A stretch of DNA of 10,132 nt, taken from NCBI GenBank assembly GCA_937880835.1, contig CALGRN010000065.1, positions 1-10,132 on the forward strand. The letters run 5' to 3'. Below are positions 1 through 7,201 of this stretch, piece by piece. This stretch comes from an uncultured Prevotella sp. (GTDB taxonomy: Bacteria; Bacteroidota; Bacteroidia; Bacteroidales; Bacteroidaceae). Position numbers and translations under genes: made by a program. Numbering within the stretch: position 1 is the first letter of the stretch; every line of letters starts with the position of its first letter. Under the pieces are notes generated by a model. The model did no database searches. It saw only the letters and a list, made by a program, of their open reading frames with translations, and was not told the DNA's origin.

Positions 1-1
1 G

Positions 2-1036
2 CACCGCGCCTCCGAAGCCGCCCTCGCGGCAACCGTCGAGGCCATGGCGGCGGGCGAGCGGCGGGGCATCACACCCGAACTTCGTGCGGCCTACTCGCGG
101 AGCGGGCTGTCGCACCTGCTGGCGGTGTCGGGACTGCACACGGGGATCGTTTTCACACTGGTCAATCTCGCACTGTGGTGGCTGCCCCTCTTCAGACGGG
201 GACATCTGCTAAAAAACCTGCTGGCGGCCGTTGCCGTGTGGCTTTTCGTCGCGGCGGCGGGATTTCCGCCCAGCGCCATCCGGGCCGCGGTGATGTGCAC
301 GGTTTTGCAGACGGCGCTGGCGTCGGCGTCGGAATACGTGGGACTGAACGCTCTGGCCGCAGCGGGATTCGGCATGCTGATCTGGAACCCCAACTGGCTG
401 GACGACATCAGCTTTCAGCTGTCGTTCGTCGCCGTGGCGGCCATCCTCGCCTGGGGCGTGCCGCTCTGCCGCCGCTGCCGGACCCGCTGGCGGGCGCTGA
501 ACGTCGTCGTCGACGCCTATCTGATCGGGTTCGTGGCGACCCTCGCCACTGCGCCGCTCGTTTCGCACACGTTCGGCGTCGTGCCGCTGTCCGGACTGGC
601 GGTCAATCCGCTGGCCATCGCGCTGGCCGGGGTCGTGGTGCTCGGCGGCGCATTGTGGATGCTCGCACCGGTCGGCTTCCTCGCCCCGGCGTTCGGGTTC
701 GTCACGGGCAAAGCCGCCGAAGGGATCAATGCGCTGGCCTGTTTGACGGCGTCGTTGCCCGGAGGTGCGGCGGATTACACCCTCGGCGGATGGCAAACGG
801 CGGCGGTCTACGCCGTTTTCGCGCTTGCGACCCTTGCGGCGTGGAGCGGCGAACCGAAAAAAAACGTACCTTTGCAGCTAAAATTCGCTTACGGGCAACA
901 TGTGCGATATGAAGAACATATTGCATATAGGTTTTGTTTGGATTTAACAATCATACCTTTTCGCAATATAATATTGCGAAAACATACGACAATACGTGCG
1001 TTTCGGATAATAAAAACAAGAAGCTCGCGTTATTGA
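2..1036 (+). CDS. comEC: ComEC/Rec2-family competence (DNA uptake) membrane protein, 5'-partial, doubtful C-terminus
   Basis: ComEC forms the inner-membrane channel that carries single-stranded transforming DNA into the cytoplasm. The frame is open from base 2, so the N-terminal part lies outside the window. Counting from the window edge, residues 37-46 read SHLLAVSGLH, the hallmark of the Competence domain. PPSAIRAAV follows at about 89-97 and NPNWLDDISFQLSF at about 129-142, both typical of the family. Several hydrophobic helices continue to about residue 282 (near base 850). No metallo-beta-lactamase domain follows; from general knowledge, many Bacteroidota ComEC proteins also lack it. The last roughly 55 residues, after the 8-A tract at 857-864, are polar, unlike ComEC, and encoded in AT-rich DNA, so they are probably not native. 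With seven As the frame would stop at 879-881. Isoleucine is encoded by ATC throughout the GC-rich part, unlike every gene downstream. Family call firm; 3' end uncertain. Confidence 0.88.
   Translation, partial: HRASEAALAATVEAMAAGERRGITPELRAAYSRSGLSHLLAVSGLHTGIVFTLVNLALWWLPLFRRGHLLKNLLAAVAVWLFVAAAGFPPSAIRAAVMCTVLQTALASASEYVGLNALAAAGFGMLIWNPNWLDDISFQLSFVAVAAILAWGVPLCRRCRTRWRALNVVVDAYLIGFVATLATAPLVSHTFGVVPLSGLAVNPLAIALAGVVVLGGALWMLAPVGFLAPAFGFVTGKAAEGINALACLTASLPGGAADYTLGGWQTAAVYAVFALATLAAWSGEPKKNVPLQLKFAYGQHVRYEEHIAYRFCLDLTIIPFRNIILRKHTTIRAFRIIKTRSSRY
867..874 (+). promoter_or_regulatory. Candidate Bacteroidota -7 box (TACCTTTG)
   Basis: TACCTTTG matches the published Bacteroides -7 consensus TAnnTTTG at every defined position. 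It is followed by CA, lies just after an A-rich tract and is 26 bases upstream of an ATG at 900. I see no TTTG/TTG -33 box at the usual spacing; the nearest TTG, at 834-836, is too far away. If real, it would drive the gene beginning at 900 or 909, which is cut off after a few codons. The motif is short, so chance is possible. Confidence 0.4.
900..947 (+). pseudogene. Orphan 5' end of a gene, interrupted after 15 codons
   Basis: An ATG at 900 (or a second at 909) opens a reading frame that begins MCDMKNILHIGFVWI and stops at 945-947. The stretch from the second Met resembles the start of a cytosolic Rossmann-type enzyme; many GT4 glycosyltransferases begin with a similar MKxxLHIG pattern. The frame ends where the sequence turns strongly AT-rich. 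A promoter-like box lies a suitable distance upstream. My inference is that this is the native gene after comEC, truncated by whatever joined the two halves of the window. Fifteen residues cannot establish a function, and it may be a chance ORF. Confidence 0.25.
958..982. repeat. Perfect 25-base palindrome (12-bp arms around one A)
   Basis: The left arm TTTTCGCAATAT (958-969) is matched without error by its reverse complement at 971-982, around a single A at 970. No T tract follows on either side, so it is not a standard intrinsic terminator. A dimeric regulator's operator or a recombinase-type site fits better. A -7-like TACCTTTT (954-961; 7 of 8 against TAnnTTTG) overlaps the left arm, with TTTG upstream at 933-936, 17 bases away. 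A regulator bound here could therefore control the glycan genes starting at 1110. I see no second copy of this palindrome in the window. Confidence 0.6.
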
Positions 1037-1109
1037 AATTGTGTTATGTGTCAACGTAATGGTATCGTATCGCGTTTTCATTGAATTATAAAGATTTACT
1101 ATAATAAAT

Positions 1110-2156
1110 ATGGAAGAGAATAATGAAGGTATAAACCTGCGCAAAATAGATTTAGGTGCAGCATACAGAAGGATTAAGCGTAACAAAAAGCTATATGCCG
1201 TTACGCTTGCAATCACGTTTATATTAAGTGTGTTCATCATATTATCCGTACCGAGATACTACACCTGTTCGGTGAAACTTGCACCGGAAACGTCTAACTC
1301 CGGGCTTGGAGGAATAAGTTCGCTTGCATCTTCTTTCGGTCTGAACATGTCAAACATGACACAACAGGACGCTATTCTGCCCGAGTTTTATCCTGATGTT
1401 ATCGAGTCGGTTGATTTCCAGACAGCCATGTTTCCCGTAATGGTATCATCCAAAGACAACAAACTTAAAACATCATATTATGAATATCTGTACCGACATC
1501 AGAAGAGTGCATGGTGGACAAAAGCAATAGTATGGACTGTTGATAAACTCTCCAAGAAAGACGAAGAAGCCGGAACGGGGCGGAACAACAAAGTAAATCC
1601 GTTCAAACTTACAAAGACCCAGAACGACATAGCCACCATAATAGGCGGCAACATAACATGTAGGGTTGACAAAAAGACAGACGTCATAACTATAACCGTA
1701 AAGGATCAAGACCCGCTTATTTGTGCAACGATAGCCGACTCTGCAAAGTCTAAGCTGCAACAATTCATAATAAGATACCGCACAAGCAAAGCTCGCAACG
1801 ATTTGCAGCATGCACAGGAGCTGAGTGCACAAGCGAAAGCAAGATACATAAAAGCGCAGCAGATATACGCTGCTTATTCAGATGCTAACGAAGATTTGGT
1901 ATTACAGAGCTTCAAATCCAAACAAGAAGAGATGGAAAACGAGATGCAGTTGAGATACAACAACTATCAGATGACCACTCAACAAGTGCAGCTGGCACAA
2001 GCAAAGTTGCAGGAACGCACTCCGGCATTCACTACATTGCAGTCGGCTTCGATGCCTATAAAACCTGCCGGACCTAAGAGAATGCTTTTTGTTTTGTTCT
2101 GTTTGTTAGCTGCTTTTGCAGGTACTACCATTTATGTATATAGGAAAAATCTTTAA
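1110..2156 (+). CDS. Wzz/GumC-like polysaccharide chain-length determinant
   Basis: This 348-residue inner-membrane protein probably sets how long the Wzy polymerase extends the glycan. It has the classic two-helix layout: a cytoplasmic N-terminus, TM1 at about 29-47, a large periplasmic domain and TM2 at about 325-343. The Pro-rich segment MPIKPAGPK sits just before TM2, as expected of the Wzz superfamily. The stretch from about 203 to 300 is rich in Q, A, K and E and should form the long helical/coiled region. The C-terminus ends just after TM2 (YRKNL), so there is no fused tyrosine-kinase domain and no Walker motif. It is the first gene of the cluster and overlaps the flippase gene by 23 bases if that starts at 2134. 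No Shine-Dalgarno is visible before the ATG, which is usual in Bacteroidota. The leader is AT-rich and follows the palindrome at 958-982. Confidence 0.87.
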   Translation: MEENNEGINLRKIDLGAAYRRIKRNKKLYAVTLAITFILSVFIILSVPRYYTCSVKLAPETSNSGLGGISSLASSFGLNMSNMTQQDAILPEFYPDVIESVDFQTAMFPVMVSSKDNKLKTSYYEYLYRHQKSAWWTKAIVWTVDKLSKKDEEAGTGRNNKVNPFKLTKTQNDIATIIGGNITCRVDKKTDVITITVKDQDPLICATIADSAKSKLQQFIIRYRTSKARNDLQHAQELSAQAKARYIKAQQIYAAYSDANEDLVLQSFKSKQEEMENEMQLRYNNYQMTTQQVQLAQAKLQERTPAFTTLQSASMPIKPAGPKRMLFVLFCLLAAFAGTTIYVYRKNL

Positions 2157-3474
2157 AAGCGAAAACAGTCGCACGGAATTAATAAAGAAGAACATTGCCG
2201 GTTCGTTCTTAATAAAGGGATGGAGCAGTATTGTTCAGTTCTTGTTAGTTCCAATAACTCTCAACTGTCTCAACAAATATGAATACGGAGTATGGCTCAC
2301 CATAAGCTCCGTACTTATATGGATAGATTCTTTCGATATTGGTTTGGGAAACGGATTGCGCAACAAATTGGCAGAGGCATTGGCATGCAAGGACTACGAG
2401 AGAGGCAGAAAACTCGTAAGTACCACATTCTTAATGTTGATACTTATAATAATACCGGTGCTTCTGATAGTGTCAGCGGCAATATATTACACAGACTGCT
2501 ATCGGATATTCAACGTGAAGCAAGAGCTCGTTCCAAATCTTAACGAGATGCTTATATTATCGTTCTCTATGGTCGGAGCTACTTTCATATTCAAATTCAT
2601 AGGTAATGTTTATCTCGGATTGCAGCTTCCCGCGATAAACAATCTGCTTGTGGCATTAGGTCAGACACTGGCTCTTGCAGGAGTATGGATATTGTCTTTG
2701 ATAAACAACCATTCAATAATAAACGTTGCAATAATATACACAGCGTCACCATTGGTAATATACGCCTTGTCATATCCTGTAACATTCACCAAGTACAAGC
2801 ATCTGAGACCGTCCTTTAAACTGTTCGACAAGACAGAAATGAGAAGTCTTTTCTCGTTAGGATTAGGCTTTTTCTTCGTTCAGTTGGCAGGTATGGTCAT
2901 TTTCGCATCATCAAACCTGCTCATATCAAATATATTCTCGCCGTCAGAAGTCACTCCTTATCAGATTTCATACAGATATTTCAGTGTCGTATTACTCCTT
3001 TTCACGCTGATAGCCGCACCGTTATGGTCTGCCACTACGGATGCTTACGCTAAAAAGGAATGGACTTGGATAAACAGCATTATGTCGAAAATGCGATACG
3101 TGGTGATGGCTTTTGCAGCGTTATTACTTATAATGGTAGTGGCAGCAAAGTTTGTATATCGTGTTTGGGTTGGCGAAGATATACATATAGACACGTCACT
3201 TTCCGTCATGATGGCAATATATGTAATGGTAATCGTATATAGTACCTACTATTCAAACATCCTGTTCGGTATCGGCAAAATAAGAATGATAACTGTCATT
3301 ACCATTGCGGAAGCATTGCTGTACATACCTCTGGCAATATATCTGGGCAAACTTTTAGGAATACAGGGAGTTGTCTTGGCACTTATTTCCGTAAACCTAA
3401 TGTGTATGATTTCAAACAAGATACAGTTTGACAAGCTGTCTAAGGGCACTGCAAAAGGTATCTGGAATAAATAG
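2134..3474 (+). CDS. Wzx-like flippase (polysaccharide transporter, MOP superfamily)
   Basis: This 446-residue multi-helix membrane protein probably flips the lipid-linked repeat unit from the cytoplasmic to the periplasmic face. The N-terminal part is typical of the family: a basic start, NIAGSFLIKGWSSIVQFLLVP at about 20-40, NKYEYGVWLTISS at about 48-60 and DIGLGNGLRNKLAEA at 68-82. Alternating hydrophobic helices (roughly 12 by eye) follow, and the tail is polar and lysine-containing. I chose the ATG at 2134, which overlaps the wzz-like gene by 23 bases and gives the usual MYIGKIFK start. The frame can be extended to a TTG at 2116, but that adds only six residues and uses a rare start. The polymerase gene starts nine bases after the stop, which suggests one transcript and possibly coupled translation. 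A MATE-type exporter is the main alternative, but the glycan context argues for Wzx. Confidence 0.87.
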   Translation: MYIGKIFKSENSRTELIKKNIAGSFLIKGWSSIVQFLLVPITLNCLNKYEYGVWLTISSVLIWIDSFDIGLGNGLRNKLAEALACKDYERGRKLVSTTFLMLILIIIPVLLIVSAAIYYTDCYRIFNVKQELVPNLNEMLILSFSMVGATFIFKFIGNVYLGLQLPAINNLLVALGQTLALAGVWILSLINNHSIINVAIIYTASPLVIYALSYPVTFTKYKHLRPSFKLFDKTEMRSLFSLGLGFFFVQLAGMVIFASSNLLISNIFSPSEVTPYQISYRYFSVVLLLFTLIAAPLWSATTDAYAKKEWTWINSIMSKMRYVVMAFAALLLIMVVAAKFVYRVWVGEDIHIDTSLSVMMAIYVMVIVYSTYYSNILFGIGKIRMITVITIAEALLYIPLAIYLGKLLGIQGVVLALISVNLMCMISNKIQFDKLSKGTAKGIWNK

Positions 3475-3483
3475 AAAACAAAG

Positions 3484-4674
3484 ATGTACACGGAAGCAAC
3501 CATACTATTATTATTGTTTATAGCCTTATTAGCAGGTTATAGATATATCAACCGTATGGTTTTCACACCTTGGAATATCACATTGGTGGTATGGATTTTC
3601 GTGCTGTCAATGTATATCTTCGTAGATCACGGACTTTATGACATAACGGAGCAACTAATATACGGACTTCTGATATGGGTATTGTCATTCACCACCACGA
3701 GCTTTTTCGCATTCAAATATTGTCCCGAAAACAAAGCACCAAAATGGGAAATATGCAATAAGAATTTAGACATATTGCTCTTTATATGCTTAATGCTCGT
3801 ACCTTATGCGGCATTCAAAGCAATAGGAAACGCCGTTAAACTGGCATCACCGCAAGGTTTGTTCTTCACACTTAGAGAACAGGCAGTGCATCCGGAGCTA
3901 TATGACATAGGACCGGTAAAGTATTTTGTCTATGTGGTATATGTTCTGTTTATGATAGAAATAAACAGATATAAAATAAAGAAAATTCGCTTTTTCATCG
4001 CACTGTTGTTAGGCTTTATGTTCTTTTTCATAACAATGGCAAAGATAACGTTCTTCATGTTTGTCGTATCGGGACTTTATCTGCTTTATGAAAAAAAGAA
4101 AATAAGCCTTAAACCGATTGTCATTTTCTTTTCAAGTTTTCTCTTCCTTGCCGTTCTTTTCCAAGCTCTAAGAGGGGCAGACGGTGAGAAAGAAGTTGAC
4201 TCGGATTCTGTTTTGTGGTTCTTGGCAGTATATGTCGTCGCGCCGATGCAGGCTTTCTGTACTGACGTAGGAAACTCTTCTGTCATGTTCGGAGAGCATA
4301 CTTTCAGACCGTTATACAACGTATTGTCGGGTCTGGGATTTGACTTTAAAGTTCACGATGCGATAGAAACATTCGTATTTGTGCCGCTTCCGACCAATGT
4401 TTACACAATGATGTCGCCTTATTTCCGTGACTTCGGCTATTGGGGAATTTTCGTATTCGGGGTAATAGAGGGTATTGCTACCGGATGCCTGTGCAAACTT
4501 TCGGCTACGGGAAATACAATCATAAAGTATATATACACATACTTCCTTGTGCTGATATTTCTGCAATTCTTCGAAGAAGATATATTCTATGCTATCTCTT
4601 CGATAATATATATAACAATAATAGTTCTGTTCTGTCACGTTAAATTCGTGTGGAGTAAATCTGATAAAACTTAA
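3484..4674 (+). CDS. Wzy-like O-antigen/capsule repeat-unit polymerase
   Basis: This 396-residue inner-membrane protein probably joins flipped repeat units into a polymer in the periplasm. It is almost entirely hydrophobic helices, about 11-12 by eye, with a larger polar loop between roughly residues 228 and 245 and another at about 285-318. Two features fit oligosaccharide repeat-unit polymerases: the loop around FFTLREQAVHPELYDIG (127-143), carrying an Arg, and NVYTMMSPYFRDFGYWG (305-321). The second resembles the family's late N-(Y/F)-T...D-(F/Y)-G...G motif. Wzy proteins are very divergent in sequence, so the call rests on topology, that motif and the position directly after wzx and before glycosyltransferases. 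The gene is nine bases after wzx and six before the next gene. The polymer's linkage cannot be read from the sequence. Confidence 0.82.
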   Translation: MYTEATILLLLFIALLAGYRYINRMVFTPWNITLVVWIFVLSMYIFVDHGLYDITEQLIYGLLIWVLSFTTTSFFAFKYCPENKAPKWEICNKNLDILLFICLMLVPYAAFKAIGNAVKLASPQGLFFTLREQAVHPELYDIGPVKYFVYVVYVLFMIEINRYKIKKIRFFIALLLGFMFFFITMAKITFFMFVVSGLYLLYEKKKISLKPIVIFFSSFLFLAVLFQALRGADGEKEVDSDSVLWFLAVYVVAPMQAFCTDVGNSSVMFGEHTFRPLYNVLSGLGFDFKVHDAIETFVFVPLPTNVYTMMSPYFRDFGYWGIFVFGVIEGIATGCLCKLSATGNTIIKYIYTYFLVLIFLQFFEEDIFYAISSIIYITIIVLFCHVKFVWSKSDKT

Positions 4675-4680
4675 TTCTGC

Positions 4681-5499
4681 ATGGCTTTTATAGATATATT
4701 TCCCGTTATTGTGCTGTATAAAGACAGATTGGAGAGTTGTAACACATACAAGACACTGCTCTCAAAGCATTCTGAATGCAGATATATGATATACGACAAT
4801 TCTCCTTCTCCTATATATAAAACAGAAGAATTGTCTCGGAATGTAGTTTATATTCATGACAAGAACAATAGCGGCGTAACGGCTGCATATAATAAAGGAG
4901 CAGTATATGCTTATGGAAACGGTTATAAATGGGTATTACTGTTAGACCAAGACACATTGTTCGAAGAGAATTACGTAACCGAACTCGAACGTTCAATGGC
5001 GCAGTATAAAGATGTAAAGGTATTTGTTCCGCAGATATATTACAATAAAAACGTGCCCTTTTCACCTTCTATATATAAATACGGAATTGGTAAAGGAGTA
5101 AAGCTGAATGCAGGCATACACAGTCTTTGCGATATGTTGCCGGTAAACAGCGGAACTTGTATCGGTATAGAAACTTTCAGATCTGTAAACGGATATAATG
5201 CTAATATAAGGCTCGACTTTGCAGATATTGACTTCTTTACCAGACTCAGCCGCATTGAGAATAAATTCTGCCTGACGGGCAGTAATGCCTATCAGAGCTT
5301 CTCCAATAATGAGACAAATATAAACAAACTATATGCACGGTATGTCATATACATAAACGATGCAAAACAAGTTAAGTTCAATGGGATAAAGAAACGTATT
5401 TTCCACTCCTATGGCGTATTTCATCATACAGTTGCACTGACAGTAAAAAGCAAGTGTATGAAATTTATCCGGCATTTTATATGCCACTACATATTTTAA
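4681..5499 (+). CDS. Family 2 glycosyltransferase, rhamnosyltransferase-like, with DQDT motif
   Basis: This 272-residue cytoplasmic GT-A enzyme is predicted to add one sugar to the growing lipid-linked repeat unit. The nucleotide-binding first half is clear: PVIVLYKD at about 8-15, YDNS at 38-41, NSGVTAAYNKG at 63-73 and LLLDQDT at 86-92. DQD supplies the metal- and sugar-nucleotide-binding DxD. A later segment, LPVNSGTCIGI...NGYNANIRLDFADIDFFTRL, matches the acceptor-side portion of WbbL/RfbF-like members of GT2 (known from the family; the donor sugar is not readable here). No signal peptide or transmembrane helix is evident. The stop is four bases before the next glycosyltransferase gene, so the two are surely co-transcribed. 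Confidence 0.85.
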   Translation: MAFIDIFPVIVLYKDRLESCNTYKTLLSKHSECRYMIYDNSPSPIYKTEELSRNVVYIHDKNNSGVTAAYNKGAVYAYGNGYKWVLLLDQDTLFEENYVTELERSMAQYKDVKVFVPQIYYNKNVPFSPSIYKYGIGKGVKLNAGIHSLCDMLPVNSGTCIGIETFRSVNGYNANIRLDFADIDFFTRLSRIENKFCLTGSNAYQSFSNNETNINKLYARYVIYINDAKQVKFNGIKKRIFHSYGVFHHTVALTVKSKCMKFIRHFICHYIF

Positions 5500-5503
5500 T
5501 ATT

Positions 5504-6211
5504 ATGGTATCAGTATGCATTGCAACCTTCAACGGTGAAAAGTTCATTAGCGAACAAATAATGTCGATTTTAAAACAAATCGGTACAGAAGATGAGATTA
5601 TAGTATCAGACGATGGCTCTACCGACAATACTATACAAATAATAAAGAATATCGGAGACGACAGGATAAGGCTCATAAACGGACCTCAAAGGCATTCCCC
5701 TATATTCAATTTCGAGAATGCCATTAGGAATGCTAAGGGAGAATACATCTTCCTTGCCGATCAAGATGATGTATGGATAGACGGAAAGTTGAAAACATTC
5801 ATGCATTATTTGCAGACAAACGCTTGCGTAATAAGCGACAACATAGTGGTGAACGGTAATCTTGACAAGACGAGCGACTCATTCTATTGCATAAACAGAA
5901 CGCATAAAGGAAGATTTTACAATCTGCTTGTAAAGAACGGTTATCTCGGCTGCTGCATGGCATTTCAAAGAAAAATATTAGAATATGCACTTCCTTTTCC
6001 GAAAGATATTCCTATGCACGATATATGGATAGGAAACGTATCAGCATTCTATTTCAATGTTAAGTTCATACCGGAAAAGCTGATTTTATTCAGAAGACAC
6101 GGCAACAATGCTTCTCATACTGCTGCCAAAAGCATCTTTTCTTTAAAGGATATGCTTAGATTCAGATACTTGACATTAAAGAATTTAATTTTAATAAAAC
6201 TTAAAAAATAA
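5504..6211 (+). CDS. Family 2 glycosyltransferase with DQDDVW motif
   Basis: This 235-residue GT-A enzyme is predicted to transfer a sugar from a nucleotide donor during repeat-unit assembly. The order of motifs is complete: VSVCIATFNGEKFISEQI at 2-19, the donor-binding VSDDGSTDNT at 34-43, FLADQDDVW at 83-91 (DxD) and PMHDIW at 171-176. FRRHGNNAS follows near 197-205. These match GT2 enzymes often named alpha-1,3-rhamnosyltransferase-like, such as the RfbF/RfbG types, but the donor is inferred, not seen. The C-terminus is lysine-rich and may sit against the membrane. It starts four bases after the preceding gene. No Shine-Dalgarno is visible; the bases before the ATG are nearly all A/T. It is the last gene of the tightly packed block, followed by the 158-base gap. 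Confidence 0.87.
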   Translation: MVSVCIATFNGEKFISEQIMSILKQIGTEDEIIVSDDGSTDNTIQIIKNIGDDRIRLINGPQRHSPIFNFENAIRNAKGEYIFLADQDDVWIDGKLKTFMHYLQTNACVISDNIVVNGNLDKTSDSFYCINRTHKGRFYNLLVKNGYLGCCMAFQRKILEYALPFPKDIPMHDIWIGNVSAFYFNVKFIPEKLILFRRHGNNASHTAAKSIFSLKDMLRFRYLTLKNLILIKLKK

Positions 6212-6369
6212 CGTACATATATAAAAAAACACCATTTTTACGTTATTAGTTTATAACGAAATGTAATGTCTGAGACAATATTATTATCTCTCAAACATTT
6301 ATTTTCGCAGATACGGAAAAATGCTTTGGCATAACCTTAATAAATTCTTTATCAGAACATATAAATATA
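6212..6369. other. 158-base AT-rich gap inside the glycan gene series
   Basis: The five preceding genes are separated by nine bases or fewer, so this gap is unusual. It holds no gene I can support. A 9-bp inverted repeat, AATAACGTA (6207-6215) with TACGTTATT (6239-6247), overlaps the stop codon of the previous gene. A third related segment, ATAACG (6253-6258), could compete for pairing with CGTTAT (6241-6246). No T tract follows, so it is a poor terminator. A 22-codon ORF beginning MSETILLSLK is too short to interpret. The gap could be the scar of a lost gene or could carry a promoter for the last glycosyltransferase. Confidence 0.35.
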
Positions 6370-7131
6370 ATGAAAGTATCAATCGTAACGGCAGCATATA
6401 ACAGTGCAAAGACTTTGAACGACACGATAGTCTCTGTGTTAAAACAATCGTATGATGATATCGAGTATTGGATAATCGACGGATGTTCCACAGATGGTAC
6501 TCTTGACATAATACGCAAATACGAGAAGGCTTTCAATGGGCGGCTTAAATGGATTTCCGAAAAGGATAACGGCATTTATGATGCTATGAACAAGGGTATC
6601 ATGAATAGTACGGGGGATATCGTGGGGATATTAAACTCTGACGATTTTTTCACTTCCAACGATGTTATTGAACGCATAGTAAATAATTTCAGCGATGATA
6701 TCGATGCCATATACGGCGACATTCACTTTGTGAAAAACAATCAACTCGACAAGTGCGTACGCTATTATTCAGGCTCAATATTCCGTTCTTGGATGGTGAA
6801 ATTAGGTTTTATGCCTCCTCATCCTTCTTTTTACATAAGGAAAAGCATATACGACAAATATGGATTATACTCCACCAAATACAGAATTGCTGCCGATTTC
6901 GAGTATGTTGCACGCGTATGTTACAAGCACAAAATACGCACAAAATATATTCATTTTGATTTTGTGACAATGCGTGTCGGCGGAATAAGCACAAGAAGCT
7001 ACCGTCATAGGCTTATCATATTAAAAGAAACAATAGATGCGTGTAAACGTTTGGGGATAAAGACAAACAAGTTTATGATATCATTGAAATATCCGATAAA
7101 GATATACCAATCGTTTTTTATAAGGAAATAG
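6370..7131 (+). CDS. Family 2 glycosyltransferase with IIDGxSTDGT motif
   Basis: This 253-residue GT-A enzyme is probably the third sugar-adding enzyme for this glycan. The motifs are textbook: VSIVTAAYNSAKTL at 3-16, IIDGCSTDGTLDII at 35-48, ISEKDNGIYDAMNKG at 62-76 and ILNSDDFF at 87-94, where NSDD supplies the DxD acid pair. Further on come GFMPPHPSFYIRK and RIAADFEYVARV, typical of the WcaA/colanic-type branch of GT2. The length is normal for that branch. The donor sugar is not predictable from sequence alone. It follows a 158-base gap rather than sitting flush with the other glycosyltransferases, so it may have its own promoter. The codon use, rich in ATA, is like its neighbours, so no separate origin is indicated. 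Confidence 0.87.
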   Translation: MKVSIVTAAYNSAKTLNDTIVSVLKQSYDDIEYWIIDGCSTDGTLDIIRKYEKAFNGRLKWISEKDNGIYDAMNKGIMNSTGDIVGILNSDDFFTSNDVIERIVNNFSDDIDAIYGDIHFVKNNQLDKCVRYYSGSIFRSWMVKLGFMPPHPSFYIRKSIYDKYGLYSTKYRIAADFEYVARVCYKHKIRTKYIHFDFVTMRVGGISTRSYRHRLIILKETIDACKRLGIKTNKFMISLKYPIKIYQSFFIRK

Positions 7132-7201
7132 TTAAACTGTACACCGGCAGTAAAACAAAATCAATATATAATCATATTTACAAACGGGTATAAGTTTAAA
7201 C

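Noticed and set aside
175..912. Long overlapping ORFs in other frames and on the minus strand across the comEC region
   Set aside because: High GC makes stop codons rare; their translations are Arg/Gly-rich without domain features, whereas the comEC frame carries clear family motifs.
958..982. Invertible capsule promoter flanked by inverted repeats, as in Bacteroides fragilis
   Set aside because: The two arms are adjacent with only one base between them, and I found no distant partner repeat that could flank an invertible promoter.
944..1240. 98-codon minus-strand ORF across the junction and the wzz start
   Set aside because: It overlaps the N-terminus of a well-supported gene and shows no recognisable domain.
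2116..2133. TTG start for the flippase six codons upstream of the ATG
   Set aside because: TTG is a rare start, and the added residues come from inside the upstream gene's coding sequence with no sign of conservation; the ATG at 2134 is simpler.
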